The translations under genes were made by a program, and so were the position numbers. Source: Nemertoderma westbladi (lineage: Eukaryota > Xenacoelomorpha > Nemertodermatida > Nemertodermatidae). Taken from it: a DNA stretch of 46,990 nucleotides. Location of the stretch: the NCBI GenBank assembly GCA_032718475.1, contig JAUCBJ010006620.1:1-46990 (forward strand). The letters run 5' to 3'. A model generated the notes under the pieces. The model searched no databases and had not been told where the DNA came from. It worked only from the letters and a program-made list of their open reading frames with translations. Of this stretch, positions 18,043 to 29,792 are shown piece by piece (position 1 is the stretch's first letter; each line of letters begins with the position of its first letter).

Positions 18043-20097
18043 GAGGCGGCAGATCACTGTGAGGGCTATACTGCCTTTACAGAAGCAGTTAAGTTAGCAG
18101 CTGCAGAAACAGTTCCTGTATACCCTCGAAACAGGAAAAGGGCCCCCTGGACTGACAACAAAATTCAGAAGTGCCGAAATGACCTTCATAAGGCGCAGGA
18201 AGAGTCCCGACTCAAACAGACTACAGCGGCCAAGAATGCAGTTAAGGCTGCATCTAGGTCCCTGAACAGGCAGTACTCTGCTAATCTACAGTAGCTAATA
18301 AACCAACAGGTTGATGCCATCAATGATGCTGACGACAGCAGGCAATCATCCCAGGCATGGAAATCGATCAATCTGCTTACTGGGCGGAAAAGCCAACCAA
18401 CCACCAAGGTTAAGGCTGAATCACCAGCCGATCGCCTCAATGGTTGGAAAGCCCACTTTGAAAAGCTCCTCAATAATGACAGGGTATTGCCTGATAACTT
18501 TATAGAAGTAAAAGTGTCTGAGTATGTACTCCCAGATATTCCCATTGGCGATATCTCCTTTGCAGAAATGAAGGCTGCTGCAAAGAGCGTTTAAAGTGTT
18601 TAAAGCTCATCTATCCCATCGTAGTAGACATGTACCGAACAACAAAAGTCCCACAAGAAATGAAAACAAATAAGTTGGTGCCAGTTCCCAAGAAGGGCAA
18701 CCTAACACTCTATGGTTCTTTTCGGGGAATCTCATTGAACTCGATTGCTGCAAAGCTGTACAATAGGATTCTATTAAATCGCATCAGGGATCCCATTGAG
18801 AGACTGCTCCGTGGAAATCAGAATGGGTTCCGTAAAGGTCGTGGGACCATGGAGCCCATTTTGGCACTTAGAAGGATAATTGAAGAGTTATCAAAAAAGA
18901 AAGACAGGCACCTGGCTGTTATCTTTGTTGACTTCTTCAAGGCCTTTGATTCAGTCTCTCGCTCACGTATGTTCAGCATACTTTCATTATATGGGATTCC
19001 TGATGAAATTATTGCAGCAATCAGATCAGTATACGATAGTTCGACAACATTTGTGTCTACTGTTGACGGTGACACAGAACCATTTGAAGTGTTATGGGGC
19101 GTCCTCCAAGGAGACACGCTTGCACCATTCTTGTTCATTATTGTGGTTGACTATGTTCTACGCATGTCCTTAGATCATTATAATGATGATGGGGTGATGA
19201 TAACTCCACCTACTGGCTCCCGAAGTCGAGGAAATCCGGCCAAGTGCCTAACTGATCTAGACTTTGCTGATGACTTAGGAGTACTCTCAGAATCATTAGA
19301 GGGAGCCCAACGGCTCCTCAGCTCATTAGAACATGCTGCTTCTAGTGTTGGTCTTTTTATTAACTCCAGAAAGACAAAAATTCTGACAGTTAACTTTGAA
19401 AGTCCTCTGCAAGTCTCTGATCGGATGAGCATAAGCTCAAAGGATGGTATGCTTGAGCATGTGGACGACTTCTGTTACCTGGGATCATGGATCCGGAAGT
19501 GGAAGAAGAATGGACCTTCGAATACGTAAGGGAAAGGCATGGGCAGCCCTGAATAGGCTTTCCAGGATTTGGAAGTCACCGAGAATTAATCGGAAACTTA
19601 AGGTCCGATTATGTAGAGCAGCAGTAGTTCCAGTACTCCTCTACGGGAGTCCATGCTGGGCTCTAACTGCTGAGGACACCAAATCTCTGGATGGCACATT
19701 CACAAGAATGCTACGCCGGGTTCATTGTGTCAAGTACAATACACACATCTCCAACCAGACACTATATAACATTGGAGGTGTCTCATTGGTTCCCCCAAGC
19801 TTGACACTAGAACAAAATCGCCTCCGCTTTGCAGGACATTGCTTTCGCCGTGAGGACCAGCCAGTGCATAATCTTGTACTTTGGCAGCCTCATGGAGTGA
19901 ATAAGCATGGTGGACAGCCCATGACTTTCTTGAGACGCATCTTAAAGGACACTGGCCTTAAAGATGCGGATGATCTAGCAAATGTCATTCGTGATAGGGA
20001 GTTGTGGCGGTGCAATTTTGTTGACAAGCCGGCACAGCATTCTTAAAAATGCAGCTGCAATGCAGCATGCCGATCCTAGTAGTAGTAGTATTATCGT
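18043..20097 (+). mobile_element. 3' part of LINE copy 1, after the BEL-type insertion
   Basis: The sequence continues the LINE reading interrupted at 6059 and ends with a 3' UTR containing ATGCAGCTGCAATGCAGCATG and a TAG repeat tail (20083-20092). LINE copy 2 starts at once, so the two are head to tail. Relative to copy 2 this copy has a TAG nonsense codon at 18292-18294, a deletion of about 55 bp near 18588, and a small rearrangement near 19500. Confidence 0.85.
18630..20046 (+). pseudogene. LINE reverse transcriptase pseudogene (copy 1)
   Basis: Two overlapping frames cover the RT of an RTE/F52C9.6-like non-LTR element. The fingers and palm are at 18630-19529: NGFRKGRGTMEPILALRRI, FVDFFKAFDSVSR, GVLQGDTLAPFLF, then the catalytic LDFADDLGVLSES (FADD in place of YADD). 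The thumb and C-terminal region, ending KPAQHS, continue in another frame at 19530-20046. The frameshift near 19500, the upstream nonsense codon and the 55-bp deletion make it inactive. Clade assignment is from motif style and not from alignment. Confidence 0.85.
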
Positions 20098-22425
20098 ATG
20101 AAATACAGGAGCTCTATACAAGACTGTAATGCATTTACACTTCGACCCTTCTCCAGTGATCACCGCCTTATTGTGGCCAAGGTAAGACTTAGTCTGCGTG
20201 CTAGCAGAACAACGAAATCTGCCTTGCCACGGCATGACTGCTCCTCTCTTTTGCAACAGCCAATTGTGAGATCCAGCTTCACACTACAGCTGAGCAACAG
20301 GTATGAGGTTCTTGCCTCTGAGGCGGCAGATCACTGTGAGGGCTATACTGCCTTCACAGAAGCAGTTAAGTTAGCAGCTGCTGAAACAGTTCCTGTATAC
20401 CCTCGAAACAGGAAATACCCTCCCCTGGACTGACAAAAAAATTCAGAAGTGCAGAAATGACCTATGTAAGGCGCAGAAAGAGTCCCGACTAAAACAGACT
20501 ACAGCTGCCAAGAATGCAGTTAAGGCTGCATCTAGGTCCCTGAACAGGCAGTACTCTGTTAATCTACAGGAGCTAATAAACCAACAGGTTGATGCCATCA
20601 ATGATGCTGACGACAGCAGGCAATCATCCCAGGCATGGAAATTGATCAACTTGCTTACTGGTCGGAAAAGCCAATCAACCACCAAGGTTAAGGCTGAATC
20701 ACCAGCCGATCGCATCAATGGTTGGAAGGCCCACTTTGAAAAGCTCCTCAATAATGACAGGGTATTGCCTGATAACTTTATAGAAGTACAAGTGTCTGAG
20801 TCTGTACTCCCAGATATTCCCATTGGCGATATCTCCTTTGCAGAAGTGAAGGCTGCTGCAAAGAGCATTAAGACCAATCGTGCCAGTGGAGTAGATGGTG
20901 TTCCCCCTGAGGTCTTTAAAATACCTGAGTGTTTAAAGCTCATCTATCCCATCATAGTAGACATGTACCGAACAACAAGAGTCCCACAAGAAATGAAAAC
21001 AAATAAGTTGGTGCCAGTTCCCAAGAAGGGCAACCTAACACTCTATGGTTCTTTTCGGGGAATCTCATTGATATCGATTGCTACAAAGCTATACAATATA
21101 ATTCTATTAAATCGCATCAGGGATCCCATTGAGAGACTGCTCCGTGGAAATCAGAATGGGTTCCGTAAAGGTCATGGGACCATGGAGCCCATTTTGGCAC
21201 TTAGAAGGATAATTGAAGAGTTATCAAAAAAGAAAGACAGGCATCTGGCTGTTATCTTTGTTGACTTCTTCAAGGCCTTTGATTCAGTCTCTTGCTCACG
21301 TATGTTCAGCATACTTTCATTATATGGGATTCCTGATGAAATTATTGCAGCAATCAGATCAGTATACGATGGTTCGACAACATTTGTGTCTACTGTTGAC
21401 GCTGACACAGAACCATTTGAAGTGTTATGGGGCGTCCTTCAGGGAGACACACTTGCACCATTCTTGTTCATAATTGTGGTTGACTATGTTCTACACATGT
21501 CCTTAGATCATCATAATGATGATGGGGTGATGATAACTCCATCTACTGGCTCCAGAAGTCGAGGAAATCCTGCCAAGTACCTAACTGATCTAGACTTTGC
21601 TGATGACTTAGGAGTACTCTCAGAATCACTAGAGGGAGCCCAACGGCTCCTCAGCTCATTAGAACATGCTGCTTCTAGTGTTGGTCTTTTTATTAACTCC
21701 AGAAAGACCAACATTTTGACAGTTAATTTTGAAAGTCCTCAGCAAGTCTCTGATCGGATGAGCATAAGCTCAAAGGATGGTATGCTTGAGCATGTGGACG
21801 ACTTCTGTTACCTGGGATCATGGATCCGGAAGTCAGGTGAGGACCTTCGAATACGTAAGGGAAAGGCATGGGCAGCCTTGAATAGGCTTTCCAGGATTTG
21901 GAAGTCACCGAGAATTAATCGGAAACTTAAGGTCCGATTATTTAGAGCAGCAGTAGTTCCAGTACTCCTCTATGGGAGTCCATGCTGAGCTCTAACTGCT
22001 GAGGACACTAAATCTCTGGATGGCACATTCACAAGAATGCTACGCCGGGTTCATTGTGTCAAGTACAATGCACACATCTCCAACCAGACACTATATAACA
22101 TTGGAGGTGTCTCATTGGTTCCCCCAAGCTTGGCACTAGAACAAAATCGCCTCCGCTTTGCAGGACATTGCTTTCGCCGTGAGGACAAGCCAGTGCATAA
22201 TCTAGTACTTTGGCAGCCTCATGGAGTGAATAAGCATGGTGGACAGCCCATGACTTTCCTGAGACGCATCTTAAAGGACACTGGCCTTGAAGATGCGGAT
22301 GATCTAGCAAATTTCATGGGTGATAGGGAGTTGTGGCGGCGCAATTTTGTGGACAAGCCGGCACAGCAATCTTAAAAATGCAGCTGCAATGCAGCATGCC
22401 AATCATAGTAGTATTTTAATGCCGT
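20098..22425 (+). mobile_element. LINE copy 2, 5'-truncated, in tandem with copy 1
   Basis: It begins inside the endonuclease coding sequence (YRSSIQDCNAF..SDHRL) and ends with the same 3' UTR and TAG-type tail as copy 1 (about 22380-22425). It carries the uninterrupted GAGGCGGCAG at 20320-20330, which is the empty target site of the BEL-type element in copy 1. The two copies look only a few percent diverged. Confidence 0.85.
20642..22375 (+). pseudogene. LINE reverse transcriptase pseudogene (copy 2)
   Basis: A 448-codon open stretch (20642-21988) encodes the linker and RT (RASGVDGVPPEVFK, NGFRKGHGTMEPI, FVDFFKAFDS, LQGDTLAPF, FADD). It stops at a TGA (21986-21988) that reads TGG (Trp) in copy 1. 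The same frame continues to 22375 (..MLRRVHCVKYNAHISNQTLYNIGG..KPAQQS). A frame disturbance near 20425 separates it from the endonuclease part. Apart from the nonsense codon the RT is intact, so inactivation may be recent. Confidence 0.85.
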
Positions 22426-22562
22426 TTTGATAAATAAAACCGCAAATAAAAGAAAATGTACCTTCCTGGCCGGTTTAATTATATTTTATGAATATAAATG
22501 TCAATGACATAACATTTAGTCCACTCATATTATGTAGGAAGCCGTTATTATAAAGACAGATA

Positions 22563-22588
22563 GGGGGGGGGGGGGGGGGGGGGGGGGG
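22563..22588 (+). repeat. Poly-G tract, 26 bases
   Basis: An uninterrupted run of G follows GACAGATA and precedes GAACTGG, similar to the flank of the G run in repeat R1. Confidence 0.9.
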
Positions 22589-22689
22589 AACTGGAAGCAA
22601 TAAAAATCCATCCCTATCCAGGGGAAATTCGACGCAAATAACAGCTGATTACTCTCAAAAATAAAGCTGCAACCTGTTCTATTGTGTTT

Positions 22690-22835
22690 AGTTTATTGTT
22701 TTGGTTAAAATAACGTGCCACTGTAACCTGCTCCTTTCCCTAAATTGAGAATTGAACATTGAGGCGGGATATTAATTCGCCAAGGCGGGGTTTGCGTCCA
22801 ATTCCCCCCCCCCCCCCCCCCCCCTGTCTCTATAA
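22690..22835 (-). repeat. Dispersed repeat R1, copy 2, with a 21-base homopolymer
   Basis: On the minus strand this reads GAGACAG, a G21 run, AATTGGACGCAAA, CCGCCTTGGCGAATTAATATC, TTTAGGGAAAGGAGCAGG, TTACAGTGGCACG and AACCAAAACAATAAAC. This is the same block order as 2801-2917, with the last block as in 35748-35895. Confidence 0.75.
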
Positions 22836-22869
22836 ATAATATTGTATTTGATATCCTGTTAGAAATTTA

Positions 22870-23545
22870 ATAAGTTCCCAAAAAAATACCCAGCCACATT
22901 ATGATAAACTATTATGATTTTTAAACTAAAACAAATATTTTATTTACACCTAAATTCAATGAGCAATCCCAATTTTATTATGTGAAAAATCTTTGCTAAC
23001 TTTAGCGGAAATTATTACATTTCCCTGCAGTTACCTTAATACACCATGTCCTGGAATATAGTGTCGTTATTCTGGTTAATCATGGACTTCTAGAATATTA
23101 TTTATACCTTTATTATTTATTGGTATAAATTAATATTCTAGAAATCCATGCCTTAATATAGCGATAATTTTTAGATATATTTAAAAATTTGAAGCGATTT
23201 CTAGTTACCGAGATATAGCAATTAATGTGTAACATGCCAGTGTAAATATTACTCATAATCATTCTCATACTCATGTCCCATTGAATCACAGCTTATTATT
23301 GTGAAATTAATTAAATTATTCGGGAATATCACCAATTTGCTACTTACTCCTACCCTACTGTTCCTTTTGTTTGCTTATTGTTTTACGCAAATTTAGTCAG
23401 AATTTCCAAGAATAAACATATGATCCGCAAAATAAAATGTTGTAGACTTTTTTGGTCATTAACGAGGTGATATAGAATCCAAAATATGTGGTTCGGATTG
23501 ATTGCGAAATACTTGAGGGTTTTTTGCTAGATTGACTCGACTATA
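22870..23545. repeat. AT-rich repeat block, copy B
   Basis: Direct-orientation partner of 3520-4510, sharing AAAATACCCAGCCA, TTACATTTCCCTGCAGTTAC, CGAGATATAGCAATTAATGT, ATTGAATCACAGCTTATT and TTGCGAAATACTTGAG-type blocks. It lacks the 370-bp insertion of copy A and carries a 109-bp insertion (23042-23150). Confidence 0.75.
23042..23150. mobile_element. 109-bp foldback MITE with 8-bp target duplication
   Basis: The insertion is absent from paralogous copy A and is flanked by CCTTAATA at 23034-23041 and 23151-23158. Its right half is a near-perfect hairpin: CATGGACTTCTAGAATATTA and later TTAATATTCTAGAAATCCATG. An 8-bp duplication fits hAT-type transposition; the superfamily is inferred from that length only. 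Confidence 0.6.
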
Positions 23546-23683
23546 GATGCAGCTAAAAATGTGTTACTAAAGTTATTTTACCACGGCCGTTTTACCAGTA
23601 GGCCTACTTTTACCAGGCTGGGCTTCTTTCTTTGTTTATTAGTCTTAGGGGCCGAGCACAAATGATGCCATGGTCAAGGGGCC

Positions 23684-23707
23684 GGGGGGGGGGGGGGGGG
23701 GGGGGGG
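23684..23707 (+). repeat. Poly-G tract, 24 bases
   Basis: An uninterrupted G run follows AAGGGGCC. Another G-rich stretch (runs of 6 and 11) lies at 24163-24182, and both are near GTGACGTCAC/CGTGACG motifs. Confidence 0.9.
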
Positions 23708-23807
23708 TTGCAATTTTGTTACAATTTGTGACATGGGGGAATGAGGGGGGAGTAGCTGTGCTTGTGACGTCACAATAGTACTTTGGTGAACAAATAAAAT
23801 ACATAAC

Positions 23808-24019
23808 ACCAACATCAACAGCCAAAGCAAGTAATCGCGAATCGAGGTGATGAAGTGTTAATTCTAAGTGGCGATAAAGATGAAGAACACCACATTGACT
23901 GGGTAGATAAGGACGAGGTAGAGTTAGACCCAGGAAGTGGCACAATAGTCGATCATATACCTGGTGGACTTCCGGTGATCGATATCGTAACTCAGATGTC
24001 GTCATTCCCATGGGGGTGA
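23808..24019 (+). pseudogene. Short acidic open frame without start, possible gene remnant
   Basis: About 70 codons are open after a TAA and end at TGA (24017-24019). The peptide looks protein-like (GDKDEEHHIDWVDKDEVELD, then PGGLPVIDIVTQMSSFPWG) but has no ATG and no clear splice acceptor. It could be the last exon of an eroded gene or a transposon-gene tail. I do not recognise it. Confidence 0.2.
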
Positions 24020-24610
24020 ATATGTCTTCCTTTTTTAGTCATTGTGAACAGCTGAATTAATGAAGTACCGGTATTAACATTCAGTTAACGTAATAACATA
24101 ATAATTTCAAAATTAACATTTTTTATTAACTATACTGGGTATTTTTGTGACGTGACGTTCAAGGGGGGTGTGGGGGGGGGGGTTACAAAATTTGTAGCAG
24201 AGGGGGAGGGGGTCGAAAATCGTCAAAAAAAGCGTGACATCATTTTTGCACAGCCCCTTACCTTATATTACATACTAAAATTTAAGATTATTTCGAACCG
24301 AGATTTATTATGAAGGTATCTAACTACTCTATGTATAATTGGGTTGGTCTTATGCTTATTGTGATGGTTTGGTTAATAATTTAATGTGAATTATTTAATT
24401 GTCTAACTTTATACCTATTTAGGCCAAGTACACCTTACACACATGACTACAACACACTGTTTGAATTTCCCGCTAATGCCAAGCACATTGTTACCCTGGC
24501 GATATTAACAACAATCAGCTGTAGTGGTATTTTAGCGAGCAGTACCGGTATGTATGGTGATGGCAGTTTAGGTACCGGTAATGGTATAGAAATTGTATTT
24601 TTATTATTTG

Positions 24611-24661
24611 CTACAGTTTTATTCTCTACTACAGTTTTATTCTCTACTACAGTTTTATTCT
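24611..24661 (+). repeat. 19-bp tandem repeat, about 3 copies
   Basis: The unit CTACAGTTTTATTCTCTAC-type is repeated about three times without interruption. Confidence 0.8.
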
Positions 24662-24741
24662 ATCCGACCGTCAATCTCAGGCTCAGCTTCCTTTAATAAA
24701 ACACAAGAATCTCTACAATATCCTGTATTATTTTATTGTTA

Positions 24742-24821
24742 TATATTTTGACAGGCATTTTGATTCTTTATCACTCAAGTCTATATTTTGACAGGCATTT
24801 TGATTCTTTATCACTCAAGTC
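24742..24821 (+). repeat. 40-bp perfect tandem duplication
   Basis: The units 24742-24781 and 24782-24821 are identical, starting TATATTTTGACAGGCATTTT and ending CACTCAAGTC. It lies about 130 bp upstream of the TMEM17-like start codon. Confidence 0.9.
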
Positions 24822-24949
24822 AGAGTAAATCCTATTTAATTATTACAAATACAGGAAGGGAGGCTAAATATTCGTGCTGTACCTGGACTCAGAATTTAAA
24901 ACACACTATAGTTGCGTGGCAACATCAACCACATAAACAAAAGTAACCA

Positions 24950-25531
24950 ATGGCGACAGCGGCAATCAAAACTCGCAAGGCTCTCACTAACCTCACGGAA
25001 TCTGTGTTCCAGAACGCAAGAGAAGTGGAGGTATCTAACACCGAGAAACGCCGTGTCGCCTACCAACTCACCTCAAACTTACCCCTCCAGATGCTACTCT
25101 ACTTCAATATAATATACGCGCCATTCTGGGTTATAACTATGGGCGTCTGTCTTGATATCAAGTTTGACGACCTCGTGGTGGAATGGAAGGTGGCGATATT
25201 AGCGACTTACGGGATAATGTTGATTCTGGAGACGACCCGGTTGTATCTAGGTTACGCGGGCAACCTGGAGGAGCGCGTTCCTGAGTTGGCGGGATTCTGG
25301 CTGCTGACTACCGTACTACAACTGCCGTTCGGTCTGGTCTCGGTAGCGCTACCCACCCTCAAGGTGTTGCCTCTAGAGTGGACAGTGGCCGTGGGTTTAT
25401 TGGTATTTATTTTCTTAGAGATAATATTCGGTTTCATCGCGCTTAAGAATTTGTCTCGTCAGCAAGTACTCAGGTTTCATTTGGAGCATATGGGCGACGA
25501 GTTAGCACAAAATATCGCAGGAACGGGGTAA
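24950..25531 (+). CDS. TMEM17: Transmembrane protein 17-like (ciliary transition zone)
   Basis: The 193-residue protein starts at an ATG with a strong context (ACCAATGGC). It has four hydrophobic segments at about 47-67, 79-99, 114-134 and 144-165, and a short polar N-terminus and C-terminus. The block TTRLYLGYAGNLEERVPELA followed by GFWLLTTVLQLPF is the most conserved region of the TMEM17 family and decides the call; length also fits (about 195-200). TMEM17 belongs to the MKS module at the ciliary transition zone, with TMEM231, TMEM216 and B9-domain proteins, and controls membrane-protein entry to cilia. The whole CDS is one exon here, whereas the vertebrate gene is split. No frame damage is seen. 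A candidate AATAAA lies at 25953-25958. Confidence 0.92.
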   Translation: MATAAIKTRKALTNLTESVFQNAREVEVSNTEKRRVAYQLTSNLPLQMLLYFNIIYAPFWVITMGVCLDIKFDDLVVEWKVAILATYGIMLILETTRLYLGYAGNLEERVPELAGFWLLTTVLQLPFGLVSVALPTLKVLPLEWTVAVGLLVFIFLEIIFGFIALKNLSRQQVLRFHLEHMGDELAQNIAGTG

Positions 25532-26835
25532 TGGTTTTATAAGCAATAATTAGAATCGTTATTGATTCTTGATAATGATGCCGGACGGTAGGAATTGGCA
25601 ACAAACTCGGTTTCTTGTATATACTATAGGCCTACTCTTACTTAACAGATGTACCGAGAGGCGAGAGCAAACAGTGTGTGAGCCCGTTGGATTGGAATTT
25701 TATCTCACACGAGGTTGTGTTGTGTATTTTTATAAATTTATCCGTAGATTAATCTTCCATTTCATATTTTTATACAAGAAATATAAGTAATCCTACATAT
25801 TCAGTGATATTGTAGTCTTCATTTTTGTGTAATTTCTTAAATACAGGTCTTGTGAAAGAATCTCTCAATTTTAACTTGTGTATCATAACTCCTCGTGCAG
25901 CGCGAAGACCCCATGAAAGTGTGTAATGTAAATGCTCAAAGAATGTGTGTAAAATAAAGACGTTTATTATCTTAACTATGTAAACAAAGACTTTATACAA
26001 ATATAGTAATATAGATTATTTGTCTTATTGCTACAATATAATTACAGTATGTCTGCATTCAAATGCAGATCCCCCATATTTTATGTTTATTATATGTTTA
26101 TCTCGCGATATCTATATGTCTATCGCGATTTTCATACGATGTCAAGAACTAGACATCCTTAAAATTGTTACAAAGGTTGCTATGATGAGGACCTTGTTCG
26201 TGTAATAAGTAAAATAAAATTACCAACCAATGTTATCCGATAAACAGCGCGAGTCAGATCAAGATAGTAAAAATTAAAAAAGGATAGATAATATCGCAAT
26301 AAAAATGTATTACCTGTAACTCCAAAAAATTTAAAGCTCACTGCAAACGCCAATTCTATTTGTTTCATATTAGTGTGGTAAAGTATTCAAATCTCAAATC
26401 AAATCATCAAATCTGCTATCAATCTGATTTCAAATCTGCAAGTATTTTTCTCATATCTTTTCACAAACTCGAGTTATTGGATAAAACGGAAGGGCTAGTC
26501 TGTTTTTTTGACAAGCCTTCGAGCAGTACGATATTCAATTAAATAAGGCCTTTATCACCAAAAAGACTCCCAAAGTAAAGATATGAACGAATAAATTGCT
26601 AAATGGTTGTTTTATCATCTTATATTTTTTAGTTATGATGAAAAATTCTTTTTGTGCATTTTTCTGTATAAAATGGTCCCAGCTTAATTTCAGTTTAAGC
26701 AGGTCCCAGCTTTAACGTCATTTAGAAACGTGAAATAGCTAAAATAATATACCGGCACTGTTGCAACAAATAAAATAAAAAATTACCAGAAAGAACAGGA
26801 CAGTGATACACATAGGCCTAAACTGTGGATAGTTT
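25532..26835. other. 3' flank of TMEM17-like gene, otherwise no feature
   Basis: AT-rich. AATAAA at 25953-25958 is the best candidate poly(A) signal for TMEM17. No other ORF or repeat is convincing. Confidence 0.4.
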
Positions 26836-27430
26836 CCACTCTCCAGTGGTATCTGCAACTCAACCACTCACTAATGGTATCTGCAACTCAACCACTCAGC
26901 AGTGGTATCTGCAACTCAACCACTCAGCAGTGGTATCTGCAACTCAACCACTCACCAGTGGTATCTGCAACTCAACCACTCGCCAGTGGTATCTGCAACT
27001 CAACCACTCACCAGTGGTATCTGCAACTCAACCACTCACCAGTGGTATCTGCAACTCAACCACTCACCAGTGGTATCTGCAACTCAACAACTCACCAGTG
27101 GTATCTGCAACTCAACCACTCACCAGTCGTGGTGGCTGTGGCTGCACCGCAACCATTGGTGGCTACGCTACAACCACTCACCAGTGGTGGCTTCCCTACA
27201 CCACAACAACTCACCTGTGATGGTTATATCACAACCACTCACCAGTGGTAGCTGCACCACAACCACTCACCAGTGGTGGCTGCACCACAACCACTGATGG
27301 CCGAGACACAAGCATTCCCCACATCTACTTAGCTATGGTGGCTGCATCACATGTGCTCACCATTGATGGTCACATAACTAACCAACGATGGCTGTACCAC
27401 ATCGTCATATACTAACCAATGGTGTGATAC
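26836..27430. repeat. 28-bp minisatellite, 10 regular units plus degenerate copies
   Basis: ATCTGCAACTC recurs with a strict 28-bp period at 26851, 26879 and so on to 27103. Degenerate copies run on to about 27430 (GTGGCTGCACCACAACCACT). Each unit holds ACCACT-CACC-AGTGGT, a perfect 6-bp stem with a 4-base loop. Because 28 is not a multiple of three, all three frames read the same peptide in turn, which produces long but meaningless ORFs. Confidence 0.92.
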
Positions 27431-29792
27431 TGCGCCACATTGACCACTGATTACTGAAGTGATTGGTTTTCCAGGTAACCCATATTTTGGCTATTAGACT
27501 ACATTACTTGAAGTTTGAAATCTCATTTAGTTCAGCCAAATCGCAAATAGATTTATTTCAGGTAATGGGCGATAAATTAATGACATTACGATTAGCAATA
27601 AATACGGATATCCGGCCATTAAACAATCAATCTTTAGATTTTATTTGGACTTTGATGTCAGATTTAATTATTTACTCATTGCAATCCATCCCCTTTTATG
27701 TATTAGCGCTTAGCGCCTTTCGGCCGTCCCACCCGACAAAACTAAGTCTCATTATATTCAAGAGTTACACTGTTTAGTACAAAGTTTTTATATATACACT
27801 ACCGGTAGACCAATGTGTAGCGGGAGTCAGCAGACTATCTATAATGCATTCCTCTCATAAAATGTACTAATTAATCTGGTAGCAATATAGGTGCTACCTG
27901 CTAGACCCGGTAATGCAAACAAAAGAGAGATGGCACCAGAGATGGAAATTGGGTGCAACCTGGAACATTGGGTGCAACATTGGACATTGGTTGCAACCGG
28001 AGTGGGTGCAAACGTAAGAATCCCCCACCGTATGTTTTAGGCATGCGGTAATATGTAATAAATATAACCGATAATTTAACAATGCAACAATGTGTAATAT
28101 TACCAAATCTCAAACAAACACCATATATAGACATGATTAAAGGATTATTTTAAACCAACTATAATAGTAAGTACTTTGAGAAACTGGATACAAGGAAGAC
28201 ACTGCCTTAATTAGGTTAATAAAATAACAGTAAACAACAGATTGTGTTAATTAATAACTAATTAATTAGCTGCCTTACAAAACGATATAAATTAGGAAAG
28301 GCTTAATTAGAAAGCGATATAACAGACTCCAAGTAAAGAGATACAACTTAAAAGTAAAAAAAAATACGTTACAATAAATTATTAACAAACTTCACAATTT
28401 TATTCCACGTAAGACAAACAGTAAGAAATGCTAAACTTTAAATTAAATATATCAAACTGCATGAAAATGAAATAGGTAGGGCTTTTATTATAACCTTCGC
28501 TAATAACTAAAATGTTAATTATTAAATTTGGAAAAACTCCTTTACATTATATTAAATTAACCAAACAGCACAGTTGTGTTGCAGTACAACCCTAAACATT
28601 TAAACAATTCAAGAATACACAGAAAAATAAAGTTTATAATTTTGTTAGGTAAAGGAAAAAAAGTAACTTAGGTAGGTAAGGCGAAAAAAGCGAACGAATA
28701 ATATATTGTTGAAGGTGTAGTGGGTGAAGGGATGAATGTGACATGCAAACATTGTACATGAATAATAATTAATGCTAAACAAACAAATAATATTCTATTG
28801 GGTAACAATGAACTATAATGATCTAGAGGGTATATATAATACTATAATGACGAAATGGATGGATTACTTTAATAGGAATTCACCAAAAAATAACAGAATA
28901 AAATACAAATTGCATTGATTGGTAACTGCTGGTGAAATTAAAAATAATTAAAAATAATATCCTAGTGTATTGGAGCTTGGAAACAATATAATAGCAACCC
29001 ATTAATACCGAACGTATTATATCTGGAAATGTTATTTCAGTTTGGATACAAACAATACGACACAATAAACTCTAACATGCTTAGCTTAGTAGAGGAATGA
29101 AAGCAGATGGAGTGATCGGGGCTTTCTATTTAAAAATAAATTCATAGTTTAAGGCAATAAAATAATATATCAAATTACTTTTATATTATTTGCACAAAAC
29201 CTTTTTATCAAAAGGAAATAACTTTGAAACAAATTAGAGAAGCTCAATATTAATTAAAGGATTCAGGTACATTGTTTTATTAATTATAGGTAGTGTTTCA
29301 TTATTAATTCAATGGATACAATATGTGAGTGACATGACATATCTGTGTTTGTTATATTCATATATATTCAACGTATCAGTGCACCTAATGGAATTCACGA
29401 TAAATAAGATAAATTAAAAACGGGGAATATTAGTATTATTAATTTGTGTACACCAAGAGAAAAAAACAAATCTAATTCAAATAAATACTTAAGAAGTTAT
29501 AATTATCAATTACTCGATAATTACGTGTGCATAGTATAGTATAACACTCCCCCCTTAGGCCTACCAAATAATTCGAATCGAAAGAAAACCTTAAAGTTGT
29601 TATATTTTAAAGAGTCCGATAGTACTGAAAATGGAAATAACTGTTGTTACTCAGTCCCAAATACCTAAACTACCAACCTATAACTGATAAATACTACAGA
29701 ACAACAAAATACAATTGTTACAAAAAAAACGCCGAATTTCAAAGATTAACTGCTATATTATATAGCACTGCGAGTCGATAGTAGAGAAGTCA
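27431..29792. other. Intergenic and septin 3' flank, no gene supported
   Basis: Very AT-rich. Four GGGTGCAAC/GGTTGCAAC-type motifs cluster at 27950-28020. A hairpin TGCTATAT-T-ATATAGCA at about 29751 lies 40 bp beyond the septin stop codon. The open stretch at 27463-27777 shows no coding character. Confidence 0.4.

Noticed and set aside
26825-27297. Three overlapping ORFs of about 130 codons with NHSPVVSAT repeats
   Set aside because: A 28-bp tandem repeat gives the same peptide in all three frames; not a gene.
27463-27777. 104-codon ORF
   Set aside because: Non-ATG start, hydrophobic but unlike any family, in AT-rich intergenic DNA.
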